A stretch of DNA of 64,000 nucleotides from SZUA-368 sp028533045 (GTDB taxonomy: Bacteria > Spirochaetota > Spirochaetia > DSM-2461). Within the stretch, counting starts at the first letter, position 1, and every line of letters begins with the position of its first letter. Of this stretch, positions 32,623-41,004 are shown piece by piece. Made by a program: the position numbers and the translations under genes. The stretch covers positions 1 to 64,000 of the forward strand of contig JBNAIG010000027.1 of NCBI GenBank assembly GCA_050031985.1, in the 5' to 3' direction. Below the pieces are notes generated by a model. The model was not told where the DNA came from. It searched no databases and worked only from the letters and a program-made list of their open reading frames with translations.

Positions 32623-32988
32623 GTGAAACATTTGGATGATTTACTGCTTATAGCCAAGAGAAAGAACCTCTTTGACCAAACCAGTACATGGGCGGAAGGG
32701 TCCAAAACCTACTTGGCAGAGATAAAAAAAGAACTCGTAGAAGTAGAAGAAGAACTTCTTTTGAACCGGAACAACTATCTCGAAGACGAACTGGGCGATG
32801 TTCTCTGGGATTATCTGAATATCCTCCTCACTCTGGAAGAGGAAAGAGGCATTACCGTGGAATCGGTCTTAAAGAGGGCCTGCCGTAAATACGAGGAAAG
32901 GATTTCCGGTATTGAATCGGGCCATAGTTGGAACTCGGTCAAGGAGAAACAAAAAACCACCCTTAAAAAGGAATTTGATCAAGAATAA
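32623..32988 (+). CDS. MazG-like nucleotide pyrophosphohydrolase
   Basis: About 121 residues from GTG 32623, with AAGGA seven bases upstream; an ATG at 32599 would add eight residues but has no ribosome site. The all-alpha MazG motif is visible: EVEEELL near residue 40, then EDELGDVLWDYLNILL about 15 residues later, giving the E-x-x-E...E-x-x-D Mg2+ ligands. Such enzymes hydrolyse NTPs or modified nucleotides to NMPs and pyrophosphate. It is a single-domain form, shorter than E. coli MazG. No toxin partner is adjacent. Confidence 0.8.
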   Translation: MKHLDDLLLIAKRKNLFDQTSTWAEGSKTYLAEIKKELVEVEEELLLNRNNYLEDELGDVLWDYLNILLTLEEERGITVESVLKRACRKYEERISGIESGHSWNSVKEKQKTTLKKEFDQE

Positions 32989-32989
32989 T

Positions 32990-33018
32990 TTGACTTTCCC
33001 CTACCTCTTTATTAAATT
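32990..33018 (+). promoter_or_regulatory. Ferritin promoter
   Basis: TTGACT (32990-32995) and TAAATT (33013-33018) are 17 bases apart, 30 bases before the ferritin start. It begins directly after the mazG-like stop codon. Confidence 0.6.
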
Positions 33019-33047
33019 TATTATATATTGATTTTAGGGAGAAAGTT

Positions 33048-33533
33048 TTGAACGAAAAGATGCTTAACGCTCTTAATGAGCAGATTAATGAAGAATTGAA
33101 TTCTATGTATATTTATATGGCCATGGCAGCTGATCTGGATGAAATGGGGTTTGGCGGAATGGCCCACTGGATGAGAAAACAGGCCCAGGAAGAACAGGTG
33201 CATGCCTTTAAATTCCAGGGTTATGTGAAAGACAGACAGGGTCGGGTTGTATTTAAAGCTATCCCCGAACCTCAGACGACCTGGGAGTCTCCCCTGGAAA
33301 TTTTCAAGGCCGCACTGGCCCATGAAGAGTATATTACCGGAACCATCCATAAATTGGTAAAGCTGGCCCGTGAACTGGATGATATTGCCACAGAAGTTTT
33401 CCTTAACTACTTTGTCACCGAACAGGTGGAAGAGGAAGATTCGGCTCACGAAGTTGTTGATGCCCTTGAAAAAGTGGGCGACAGTGTCGGCCCTCTTTAC
33501 CAAATCGATTCCTGGCTCAGAAAAAGAGACTAA
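33048..33533 (+). CDS. Ferritin (non-haem)
   Basis: A 161-residue four-helix protein. TTG 33048 is the likely start because AGGGAGA lies just before it and the resulting MNEKMLNALNEQI matches the family's N-terminus. Ferroxidase ligands are visible: E in EELNSMYIY near 17, E and H in EEQVHAF near 50-53, E in HEEYI near 94, and Q and E in TEQVEEED near 127-130. It oxidises and stores iron in a 24-mer cage, and in anaerobes also protects from oxygen stress. It is followed by a bidirectional terminator. Confidence 0.93.
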   Translation: MNEKMLNALNEQINEELNSMYIYMAMAADLDEMGFGGMAHWMRKQAQEEQVHAFKFQGYVKDRQGRVVFKAIPEPQTTWESPLEIFKAALAHEEYITGTIHKLVKLARELDDIATEVFLNYFVTEQVEEEDSAHEVVDALEKVGDSVGPLYQIDSWLRKRD

Positions 33534-33535
33534 AT

Positions 33536-33571
33536 AAAAAGCGGCCCCATACTTCGGAGCCGCTTTTTTTA
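33536..33571. terminator. Bidirectional intrinsic terminator
   Basis: AAAAAGCGGC and GCCGCTTTTT form a stem between the ferritin gene and the convergent ATPase gene. T-runs are present in both directions. Confidence 0.9.
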
Positions 33572-33574
33572 TAG

Positions 33575-34549
33575 CTAGAGGGTTTTTCCGTAGCGAAGGG
33601 TCTCCCGGGCACGGAACAGCAGATTATCCGCCTTTTCCAGCTCCAACAGAGCCTCACGCTCACTCTCTTCGGTCTCAATGATTTTTGCCATGGCCCCGCC
33701 GTTTATGACAATTCTCCTGTCCGCCATAAGGGCCAGCAGAGGATCATGGGTGGCAAGAAAGACCATTTTTTCCTGTTTTACCAGTAATTCCAAAGCCCTT
33801 TTCCGGTCTACACCGGCATTCTCTATCTCGTCGATAAGAACGATGGGAGACCGGCTCAAACAAGCCGTATCGGCTATCATGAGAGCCCGGGACTGCCCGC
33901 CGGACAAACTGGTGAGCGCCGTATCGCCGGAAAATTTCTCTCCCGCCAGTTCATTGGCCAGCTCCACCACTTCCCGGGCGGTTTCTTCCGGATCACGAAT
34001 CATACGACTTTCTCCGTGGAGTTTAACAAATTCGTAGGCGCTGCAGTCCATAACAAAATTCATGTTCTGCGAGATCTGGGCCACCATTTTTCTATCTAAA
34101 GAGAAGCGGCGCCCCTTTTCCGGCTCACCCCCGTCGATAAGGATGTTACGACCGGTGGGAGTATCGGCCTGGGCAAGGCACTCTATATCCTCCAGAAGGC
34201 GGCTTTTCCCACTTCCCGTCGGTCCCACCACGGAAACAACTTCTCCCGTACGAATAAGAAGGGATTCAACCGGCTCCGATGCACCGTCTTTGCCCCATCC
34301 CCCCCGAATTTCCAGAGTGGAGAGGCTCTGTTTCTGTCCCAGCGACTCCATGGCCTTGATAAACAGTTCCATCTCCTCCTCAAAGGAGTCTCGGAGTATT
34401 CCCTTCTCCTCCAGAAAGGCTTCAGAAAGACCCTTTAGGTAGTCGGCCACCGATTCAGCCTGGTCCGGCTCGGCCAAGCCCCGGGTCAGGAAAAAATCGC
34501 CCAAATAAGGATGGGCCTCTTTGAGGGCCCCGTAGTTTCTATTTTTCAT
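33575..34549 (-). CDS. Soluble ABC-type ATPase with N-terminal helical domain
   Basis: A 324-residue protein. Residues about 1-85 are helical, with HPYLGDFFLTRGL, which resembles the start of the binding-protein-like protein two genes upstream. The ATPase domain has Walker A GPTGSGKS (near 108-115), signature LSGGQSRA, Walker B PIVLIDEIENAG and H-loop LATHD. There are no membrane helices, and no permease lies beside it except the FecCD-type one at the head of the operon. Last gene of a six-gene operon, overlapping the GTPase gene by 11 bases. It may energise a soluble handover step rather than transport; function unknown. Confidence 0.72.
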   Translation of the reverse strand: MKNRNYGALKEAHPYLGDFFLTRGLAEPDQAESVADYLKGLSEAFLEEKGILRDSFEEEMELFIKAMESLGQKQSLSTLEIRGGWGKDGASEPVESLLIRTGEVVSVVGPTGSGKSRLLEDIECLAQADTPTGRNILIDGGEPEKGRRFSLDRKMVAQISQNMNFVMDCSAYEFVKLHGESRMIRDPEETAREVVELANELAGEKFSGDTALTSLSGGQSRALMIADTACLSRSPIVLIDEIENAGVDRKRALELLVKQEKMVFLATHDPLLALMADRRIVINGGAMAKIIETEESEREALLELEKADNLLFRARETLRYGKTL

Positions 34550-35231
34550 TAAAGCTCATCTCCCGGGTAATCCCTATTTGGTAATCCTTCCCTACCCGTT
34601 TTTCACCCAGACAGTAGGAACAGAGGGCGGTGGGCATGGAGAAACGGAGAGCCAGATCGTCTTCGGGAGAACCTCCGTCCATGTCGTTGAGGAGGGTTTT
34701 CATCTCCAATACACCTTGACCGGTGAGGCCGTTTACAGAAATGATCTGCGCCTTGGGGGCGGCCTGTTTAACCCGGTAGGCGAATACTTCCCGTTCCGCC
34801 TGGGACACAATGTCCCCCTTGGTAACAACCACCAGATCGGCAAAGCGAAGCATGGGACCCGTTTTTTTGGGGGTATTGAGGCCGCTCAGAGCATCTATGA
34901 CACAGACTGCGGGAAGGCCTTTCATGTGGGGAGCGCAACGGTTGCAAAGGCCGGCGCTTTCCGTAATGAGAAGGTCCGTTCCCTGCTGCCGAGCCCATTC
35001 TATCCCCTTCCCGATGTTGTTAACGAAGAAGTGGTCCGGACAGAGGTTCCCCGCCAATCCCGTTTCCAGGGGAATGCCGTGCTTGGCGTAGACCTCTCCG
35101 TCGGAAGAGCTGAGGCAGTCGAATTTAATAACGGAAACCTTCAATCCCTGGGCGGCCATCTCCTTTACAAAAGAGACGATAACCGAGGTCTTACCGCTGG
35201 AAGGAGGCCCGGCGACGGTTATGATTCGCAC
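34539..35231 (-). CDS. HypB/UreG-like GTPase with CxxCxxH metal motif
   Basis: A 230-residue SIMIBI-class P-loop protein starting at GTG 35231 (GAGGGGA upstream). G1 is GPPSSGKTS at residues 8-16; a base-recognition TKGD lies near 135. The segment ESAGLCNRCAPH places a C-x2-C-x2-H motif where UreG and HypB carry their metal-binding Cys/His. The C-terminal region adds CSYC. HypB and UreG hand nickel to hydrogenase and urease, but no NiFe-hydrogenase or urease gene is in the window. The product is probably a metal-inserting or metal-releasing switch; the metal and client are unknown. It overlaps both neighbours. Confidence 0.75.
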   Translation of the reverse strand: MRIITVAGPPSSGKTSVIVSFVKEMAAQGLKVSVIKFDCLSSSDGEVYAKHGIPLETGLAGNLCPDHFFVNNIGKGIEWARQQGTDLLITESAGLCNRCAPHMKGLPAVCVIDALSGLNTPKKTGPMLRFADLVVVTKGDIVSQAEREVFAYRVKQAAPKAQIISVNGLTGQGVLEMKTLLNDMDGGSPEDDLALRFSMPTALCSYCLGEKRVGKDYQIGITREMSFNEK

Positions 35232-36442
35232 TGTTCCCCTCTCCCGGTTAAGGCCAACCGTCTTTCCCGGTCCAGGGCCTTTTCGTAGATAAGGTCGATT
35301 TCCTTCTTCAATTCAGCCACGTCCCCGTCACGCACGACGGACCAGTCGACCCAGTAGAGCTTTTTGTCCTCCGGAAAGGCGGGGCTCGATTTGGAATAGG
35401 CCGAAGGAAACCACATCTCTTCACATAGCTGAGCTACTTTTTCGCCAGTCAGAAAGTCCAGGATCTCCCGGAATTCTTCGGCTTTCTCCTTTTTCACAAA
35501 GAAGGAGATGGGACTGGTGAAAACTCCCTCATCGGGGAAAATAATGGCATTTCTGTCCTTTTTCACAATCCGCTGGGCGAAGAACCAGGGCATGATGAAT
35601 ACGGTGGGGCTGTCCGCCGTAGGGCTGTTACAGAGTTTTACCATTTCCGCCGGGTGATAGCAGGCGGCGATATTCCGGGCCAGTTTTTCCAAACCCTCTT
35701 TACCGTAAAGCAAATAGTAAGGGATGGAAACGGAGTGACAGAAGAAGTCTTCCTCGCCGCGAACTCCTATGGACTGGGCGAATTCGGGAGCCAGCAGGTC
35801 TTCCCAGCGTTCCGGCATGGGACGGTCACCCAGTTTATCCCTGTCTACTACGGCAACAAGAAAGTTCGTGGCAATGAAGCCGTATTTATTGTCCGGGTCT
35901 GCCATTCCGCTTCTGTGAAAGAGGGGATTGGTAGGAGTCGTGGCGGGCAAAAATGCTCCGGCATCGACAAATCGGTCTTGAAACCTCTTATGGAAGAGGG
36001 AGTTGATGTCGGAGGTGATCATCAGGTCCGGTAGAGCGTCGGGATCATCCACCGCGTCCACATAGTCATAGTAGGAAAGCTCATGATTCACATTTCCTTC
36101 GATGAGAAAATCGTTCTTCTTTCCCCACTCTTCCATAAAGGTATCGAAAAGCACCGAAAAAGGGTTCCTGAGACCGCAGGGAAAGAGGGCCACAAAGGGA
36201 GGAAAGGATTTTTTCACATCATAGTCTTTCTCTTCCCCAGCAGCCTGATTTCTTTCGGCTAATTCTTTAAAGAAAAGTTCTTCGTTTATCTCCCATCGTT
36301 CCAGAGCGGCTCCTACGGTAAGATAGGGAGCCACACTGTCAAAAAGAGCCCCCGCCCCGGTCATATCCTTTAGAAAATCGCTTAGACCGGGATAGTGTTT
36401 TTCGCTATTAGTCAAACTCAACTGTAGTACATCATTTTCCAT
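35219..36442 (-). CDS. Cytosolic binding-protein-like protein with N-terminal DUF1858-like domain
   Basis: A 407-residue protein (AGGAGGG seven bases before ATG) with no signal peptide or membrane helix. Residues about 1-65 resemble a DUF1858-type helical domain (HYPGLSDFLKDM, then YLTVGAALERWEI). Residues about 85-380 look like a type 2 periplasmic binding protein of the FbpA/spermidine-binding style: PDLMITSDINSLF, RWEDLLAPEFAQSIGV, SPISFFVKKEKAEEF. Several cysteines (FPCGLRNP, KLCNSP, CEEMW) could bind metal. A binding-protein fold kept inside the cell next to a metal GTPase suggests an intracellular carrier or sensor. I know no characterised homologue. Confidence 0.68.
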   Translation of the reverse strand: MENDVLQLSLTNSEKHYPGLSDFLKDMTGAGALFDSVAPYLTVGAALERWEINEELFFKELAERNQAAGEEKDYDVKKSFPPFVALFPCGLRNPFSVLFDTFMEEWGKKNDFLIEGNVNHELSYYDYVDAVDDPDALPDLMITSDINSLFHKRFQDRFVDAGAFLPATTPTNPLFHRSGMADPDNKYGFIATNFLVAVVDRDKLGDRPMPERWEDLLAPEFAQSIGVRGEEDFFCHSVSIPYYLLYGKEGLEKLARNIAACYHPAEMVKLCNSPTADSPTVFIMPWFFAQRIVKKDRNAIIFPDEGVFTSPISFFVKKEKAEEFREILDFLTGEKVAQLCEEMWFPSAYSKSSPAFPEDKKLYWVDWSVVRDGDVAELKKEIDLIYEKALDRERRLALTGRGEQCES

Positions 36443-36454
36443 TCTACATCCCTC

Positions 36455-37444
36455 CTAAATGTGAAAAAAGAGGGAGTAGAATCGAGCCATTTCCTCTTCA
36501 AGGTCATAGTCAAAACTCTCCGGATATAGAATCTTTCTCAACCAGATAATCCCTCCCAACTGATTGACAGAAGCGGGCTTGTCAAAGGCATTGAAAGGAA
36601 CAAAGGGAATGATGAAAACTTCACTGTCCAGGGCGGCCCACTTTCCCCCTTCATAGAGTTTTCCGTCATTCGGCTTCGTACGGGTGGCATGTCCGGCAAT
36701 AATTATTTCCGGATCCCCCTTAACCACTTCCTCAAAGGAGATCTGCATGGGACCGGCCTTTCTCGTATAGGGAAGGGTTATGACATTTTCCGCTCCGCAG
36801 AGTTCAATCAAAGCGGCATTCGACACTCCCGCCGGATAGGTATTCAAACCTTGATCACTCAAAGAATAATAAACCCGTTTCTTTTCACTCTTACTAAGTC
36901 CTTCGGTAAAATCTTTCGTCTCCACCATAAGGGAACCGGCATAGTCGCCCAGAAGGGAGGCCCTGTCTTCACGTCCGAGCACCTCTCCCATGAACTCATA
37001 GGCCTGGGGAATCAGATCCATTTCACAACTCACAAATAGAACGGGGATTCCCAGTCTTTCCTGAACCGTGTCGCATAGCTCTCCAACGGTACTGCTCGGA
37101 GTATCGGAAAGTACAATCACATCGGGATTCAGCTTAAGGATTTCCTCATCATTGGCTTTTTTTCCATTTCCCCAAATAGTTCCGTGCACAGGAAGAGCGG
37201 CATACTGGGGGGGAAAGATTTTAAGCGCCTGGGAGGACATCTTAAAATTCCAGTTACCTAAAAGCTCGGGGGCCAAACTATAGAGAAAGACCGATGCGGT
37301 GGGATTGCCGGACATGACAAGACTAATCTCATCACTATCGGGAAGGGTTACGGACCGACCAACCATGTCCGTAACGGTCTGTTCCGCCCATAGGCTTGCG
37401 GCCGCCAATATCAGTAGGGCTATAAGGTTTAATAGTTTCTTCAT
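36455..37444 (-). CDS. FecB/BtuF-type metal-chelate binding protein
   Basis: A 329-residue protein with a signal peptide ending SLWAEQ. It is a two-lobed type III binding protein: TVTDMVGRSVTLPDSDEISL at the start, then LNPDVIVLSDTPSS, and GDPEIIIAGHATR in the second lobe. There is no lipobox Cys, so it is probably free in the periplasm. Substrates in this family are siderophores, haem, cobalamin or nickel chelates; sequence alone does not decide. The ATG overlaps the ATPase stop (ATGA). Confidence 0.85.
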   Translation of the reverse strand: MKKLLNLIALLILAAASLWAEQTVTDMVGRSVTLPDSDEISLVMSGNPTASVFLYSLAPELLGNWNFKMSSQALKIFPPQYAALPVHGTIWGNGKKANDEEILKLNPDVIVLSDTPSSTVGELCDTVQERLGIPVLFVSCEMDLIPQAYEFMGEVLGREDRASLLGDYAGSLMVETKDFTEGLSKSEKKRVYYSLSDQGLNTYPAGVSNAALIELCGAENVITLPYTRKAGPMQISFEEVVKGDPEIIIAGHATRTKPNDGKLYEGGKWAALDSEVFIIPFVPFNAFDKPASVNQLGGIIWLRKILYPESFDYDLEEEMARFYSLFFHI

Positions 37445-38238
37445 ATTTTTCTCTCCTTCATTATATCCTTAACAAAATGGGGTTCGCAGTATTTGGAATC
37501 CCCGTGGGTAATAACCGAAATAGGGGTACCGTAAATTTCGGTGAGTTTTTCACTGGTAAGTACTTTGTCAGCCCGGTCCAGATCGGTCAATCGCCCTCCC
37601 TGAATGATGGCTGTTTTGGCTCTGAGCCAAAGGCTATGCTCCGGGAAATGGCTGGTCATCATGATAGCGATTCCCTGTTCCGACAGGCTGTTCAGAACAG
37701 AAAGCACCTTAATCTGGTTTCCCAAATCCAGGTGAGAGACCGGTTCGTCAAGAAAGATAAACCGGGCTTCCTGATTCAGGGCGCGGGCAATAAGGACCAT
37801 TCGCTGCTCTCCCCCGCTCATTTCCAGGTAGTTTTTATCGGCCCGGGAGTCCAAACCAAGCATTTCCAAGACCTTGTCCGTATGGGCGTAATCACTCTTC
37901 CCCGGGCGGGAAAAGAGGTTTTTATTTCCCATACGCCCCAACACGACCATCTCTCTTACGGTAAAAGGAAGTCCCGAACGGTGGCTCTGGGGAACGAAGG
38001 CTATCTGCCGAGCCAGATCGCTTAAGGAAAAGTCCTTCCGATTTTTTCCTCCGATCTCCACTTCTCCCCCCAACGAATCCTGAAGGCCGCAGATTGTCTT
38101 TAAAAGAGTTGTCTTTCCCTGCCCGTTAGCCCCCAAGAGAGTCAGTATTTCCCCCTTCTTCAATGAGAAGCTAATATCCTGGACGATTTTTTTCTTACCG
38201 TACCCGGCATCGAGTTTAATAATATCAATTTGACTCAT
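37441..38238 (-). CDS. FecE/BtuD-type ABC ATPase
   Basis: A 265-residue ATPase: Walker A GANGQGKTT, Q-loop FVPQSH, signature MSGGEQRM, Walker B FIFLDEPVSHLD, H-loop TSHFPEH. It pairs with the FecCD-type permease encoded just upstream, with a one-base stop/start overlap (TAATG). It drives import of a metal chelate. Confidence 0.92.
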   Translation of the reverse strand: MSQIDIIKLDAGYGKKKIVQDISFSLKKGEILTLLGANGQGKTTLLKTICGLQDSLGGEVEIGGKNRKDFSLSDLARQIAFVPQSHRSGLPFTVREMVVLGRMGNKNLFSRPGKSDYAHTDKVLEMLGLDSRADKNYLEMSGGEQRMVLIARALNQEARFIFLDEPVSHLDLGNQIKVLSVLNSLSEQGIAIMMTSHFPEHSLWLRAKTAIIQGGRLTDLDRADKVLTSEKLTEIYGTPISVITHGDSKYCEPHFVKDIMKERKI

Positions 38239-39221
38239 TACTTACGCCTCCTTAAAAGAAAAAAGGCAAAGAAAGGGGCCCCGATAAGGGATGTAAGTAT
38301 GCCCAAAGGAAACTCTACGGGGGTAATAACCCGGCAAAGGGTATCAATAAGAAGAAGGTAAACTCCCCCGCCAAACAAGGTTCCTACGAGTAAAGAGCTA
38401 AAACGATTGGCCCCTCTAAGACGCACCATATGGGGAACCACAAGGCCCACCCAGCCAATAACCCCGCTGATGGAAACCGCAGCAGAGGTCATGAGCGTGG
38501 CGGCAATAACAACAACTAAACGTATAGACGCAGGATCCACGCCCATACTCCTTACCTCTTCATCACTCAAGGAAAGGAGGGATATACGCCAGCGGAGCAG
38601 ATAAAGAATAATTCCGCTTAGGATAACTGTACCCCCGATAAACAGCCCCCTTTTAAGGTCGCTATCGGCCAGAGAGCCCATAAGCCAATAGGTTATGGCC
38701 GGCAAGGTATTTTGGGGATCGGCCAGGAATTTGACCAAAGAAATCAGTGCGGTAAAAAAAGTACTTACCAACATTCCCGCCAGAACAAGTAAAAGGACTT
38801 TGTTCATTTGCTTCCCCATAGCCGAAACACCCAAAGCCATAAAAACAGCTGCCAAACCGCTAAGAAAGGACATGAGCTGAACCATGTAAGGACCAAAGCC
38901 CAAAAGCAGTCCTAAAGCAGCTCCAAAGGCGGCGCCCGAAGAAGCTCCCAAAACAGAGGGGGAAACCATGGGATTTTTAAAAACCGTCTGATAAACAGCT
39001 CCCGATCCGGCCAGAGCGGCACCCACAAAAAGGGCCGCTACTATTCGGGGAAGCCGTACGGTAAAGAGAATTATTCGTGTCGTCTTCTCCATTTCCGCCG
39101 GATTTGTCAGAACCTTAATTATCTCCGAAAAAGGAATGGGATAACGGCCCAGAAAAAGAGCACATAATGCAGTAACAACAATAACTGCCCCATACAATAG
39201 GGCTTTGATTGGTTTTGACAA
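38238..39221 (-). CDS. FecCD/BtuC-type ABC permease, first gene of the six-gene operon
   Basis: A 327-residue membrane protein with about nine to ten helices and typical FecCD segments (VRLPRIVAALFVGAALAGSG, GSLADSD and GWVGLVVPHMVRL). The start is TTG 39221 with AGGAGG seven bases upstream. It heads an operon in which five further genes follow with gaps of at most 12 bases or overlaps. Confidence 0.92.
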   Translation of the reverse strand: MSKPIKALLYGAVIVVTALCALFLGRYPIPFSEIIKVLTNPAEMEKTTRIILFTVRLPRIVAALFVGAALAGSGAVYQTVFKNPMVSPSVLGASSGAAFGAALGLLLGFGPYMVQLMSFLSGLAAVFMALGVSAMGKQMNKVLLLVLAGMLVSTFFTALISLVKFLADPQNTLPAITYWLMGSLADSDLKRGLFIGGTVILSGIILYLLRWRISLLSLSDEEVRSMGVDPASIRLVVVIAATLMTSAAVSISGVIGWVGLVVPHMVRLRGANRFSSLLVGTLFGGGVYLLLIDTLCRVITPVEFPLGILTSLIGAPFFAFFLLRRRK

Positions 39222-39249
39222 TGGCCTTCCTCCTTTTCGTGCCTATGCT

Positions 39250-39279
39250 ATGATAGGAAAAGTAAGAAAAAACTGTCAA
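39250..39279 (-). promoter_or_regulatory. Promoter of the six-gene metal operon
   Basis: On the minus strand TTGACA (39274-39279) and TATCAT (39250-39255) are 18 bases apart, about 30 bases before the permease start. Confidence 0.58.
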
Positions 39280-39290
39280 GTATAGGACGA

Positions 39291-39321
39291 ACTAATATTA
39301 TTAGTAATTATTTACGTAAAT
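39291..39321. promoter_or_regulatory. Two perfect palindromes in the divergent promoter region
   Basis: ACTAATATTATTAGT (39291-39305) is a 15-bp perfect dyad just upstream of the minus-strand -35, and ATTTACGTAAAT (39310-39321) is a 12-bp perfect palindrome beside it. Both could be regulator sites for the metal operon. The whole region 39222-39453 holds no gene. Confidence 0.5.
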
Positions 39322-39383
39322 GTAGCTATGCAACAAAAGAGTGAAAATATCCTACCGTTAAGTAAGAAACACTGTTTTTTACT

Positions 39384-39446
39384 CTATTACTCTAATAGTA
39401 TTTACCATTCGGTAAGTTGACTTGAATCGGGGCTAAAGAATACAAT
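39384..39446 (+). promoter_or_regulatory. Promoter and operators of the DUF1007-NicO genes
   Basis: TTGACT (39417-39422) and TACAAT (39441-39446) are 18 bases apart. Upstream lie two more dyads, CTATTA-CTC-TAATAG (39384-39398) and TTACC-ATTC-GGTAA (39402-39415). Transcription should start at about 39452-39453, one or two bases before the ATG at 39454. Confidence 0.6.
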
Positions 39447-39453
39447 GGGTCAT

Positions 39454-40119
39454 ATGAAATTTCACCTGTCTCACATACTTTTTTTTGTAGTTCTTCTTCT
39501 CTCCCCCCTCTCTCTTTTTGCCCACCCGCACAGTTATATTTTTGCCAACTGTACCCTGGAGTTTGAGGAAGGAAAGGCAAAAGGTCTTTGGGTGGAATTT
39601 GAATTTGACAGCCTTTTTTCAGGAGAAGTCAACTTTGGCTTTGACCAGAACAGGGACGGAATATTTAATGAGAGGGAAACAGCCGAATTGGAGGAGTACG
39701 TCTTTTCCAGTTTCAAAGATTTCAACTATTTCACCTTTATTCGTATGGGGAAGGAACGTTACTTACCGGAAAATGTGAAGCATTTTTCCGCTCGGCAGGA
39801 GGGATTTGAATCACTGATATTTCGCTTCTTTGTTCCCCTGGAAGATTTTCCCCACCGGGATTTTCACATTGCCCTTTACGACTCGTCTTTTTTCTGTTCC
39901 TGCCGCTTAAACGAAGAGGTACCGGATAACCGAGTCACGGAAGACTTTTTCCGCACCACCGGAACGGGAATACCCGATATTACAGTCACAGTAGGAAAAA
40001 ACAAGGAATTTCCCGTTTACTATAATCCGGAAAGCCCCCCTACAGACTTAACGACCTATAGCGAATGGGAGCCCGGTCTGGCTACCTATATACCGGAGGA
40101 AATCCATGTCCAGTTCTAA
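39454..40119 (+). CDS. DUF1007 family periplasmic protein
   Basis: A 221-residue protein starting MKFHLSHIL; ATG 39454 is preferred over ATG 39445, which overlaps the -10 box. A signal peptide ends LSLFA, and the mature protein starts HPHSYIFANCTLEF, a metal-binding His pattern typical of DUF1007. An EF-hand-like loop (DQNRDGIFNERE) and FFCSC follow. DUF1007 proteins commonly occur with NicO/RcnA transporters and are thought to aid metal transfer in the periplasm. The NicO gene overlaps its end by 14 bases. A near-duplicate follows that gene. Confidence 0.85.
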   Translation: MKFHLSHILFFVVLLLSPLSLFAHPHSYIFANCTLEFEEGKAKGLWVEFEFDSLFSGEVNFGFDQNRDGIFNERETAELEEYVFSSFKDFNYFTFIRMGKERYLPENVKHFSARQEGFESLIFRFFVPLEDFPHRDFHIALYDSSFFCSCRLNEEVPDNRVTEDFFRTTGTGIPDITVTVGKNKEFPVYYNPESPPTDLTTYSEWEPGLATYIPEEIHVQF

Positions 40120-40993
40120 ATACCTACTCCTTCTCTTCATGCTGATTTTTTTCTCCCTTAAACTGACGGCCAATCCTTTCATCAAACCGCAGGATCAAAA
40201 TCAGCCTGCCCCGGTTCGCCCCCCCTCCTACAGCGCTCCTTCATCCATCATAGAGGGGCAATACCGCTTCCGAGAAGCCATTGCGGCACACCTCTCCGAC
40301 TGGAAGGAGAACCGCGGTCCCCGATCGTTCTTCTCCCTCGCCCTGGCAGGATTTATCTACGGGATTCTCCATGCCCTGGGCCCGGGCCACAGAAAAACGG
40401 TCATATTCTCCCTGTTTATTACCCGGGAAGCCCGTTTTTACGAACCCATCGCAGGGGGCTTCCTCTCCGCCCTGCTTCACGGATTAAGCGCAGCGGTGGT
40501 CATACTCAGTTTCCGCTCCCTTTCCAACCGTCTTTTCCTGGATAAGGTAAATGTAACTTCCCTCTACCTGGAGGGAATCACCTACCTCCTTCTGGCCCTC
40601 CTTGCGATAGGCCTTCTCCTGTATGAACTGCTTCATCACCATAACAACAACGAAAACAAAACAAACCGCAGTCTCTACGGCACCATAGCTCTCACCAGTG
40701 CCTTTCCCTGCCCTGCGGCCGTTATGATACTGGTTTTTTCCCTCTCCATGGACCTTCTGCCCCTGGGAATCATTACGGTAGGAGCCCTCTCCCTGGGAAT
40801 GGGAATTACTATTTCCGCCATAGGTTTCCTGGCGTGGAGCGGCAGAACAGGTTTAATGGGGCGACTCAAGAACAAAGAAAAGCTCCTTTTCCGGATTTCA
40901 CACCTTTTTGAGGCGGCCGGTTATCTCTTTCTCATTCTCTTTTCCCTCTGGATGGCCTTACCCTTCCTTGTCAGTCTCCCCGAATTACTTTAA
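40106..40993 (+). CDS. NicO/RcnA-type nickel-cobalt transporter
   Basis: A 295-residue membrane protein with a signal-like N-terminus and six helices. HALGPGHRKT near residue 90 is the signature of the NicO/RcnA superfamily, and a His/Asn loop (LLHHHNNNENK) lies between helices. GGAGG precedes the ATG inside the DUF1007 gene. Members export Ni2+/Co2+ or import metals; the direction cannot be read here. Flanked by two DUF1007 genes. Confidence 0.82.
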   Translation: MSSSKYLLLLFMLIFFSLKLTANPFIKPQDQNQPAPVRPPSYSAPSSIIEGQYRFREAIAAHLSDWKENRGPRSFFSLALAGFIYGILHALGPGHRKTVIFSLFITREARFYEPIAGGFLSALLHGLSAAVVILSFRSLSNRLFLDKVNVTSLYLEGITYLLLALLAIGLLLYELLHHHNNNENKTNRSLYGTIALTSAFPCPAAVMILVFSLSMDLLPLGIITVGALSLGMGITISAIGFLAWSGRTGLMGRLKNKEKLLFRISHLFEAAGYLFLILFSLWMALPFLVSLPELL

Positions 40994-41004
40994 AATCGGC
41001 GACA

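Noticed and set aside
33575..34549. The soluble ATPase as a second ATPase of the FecCD transporter
   Set aside because: A full FecE-type ATPase is already adjacent to the permease; this protein has an extra N-terminal helical domain and groups in position with the GTPase.
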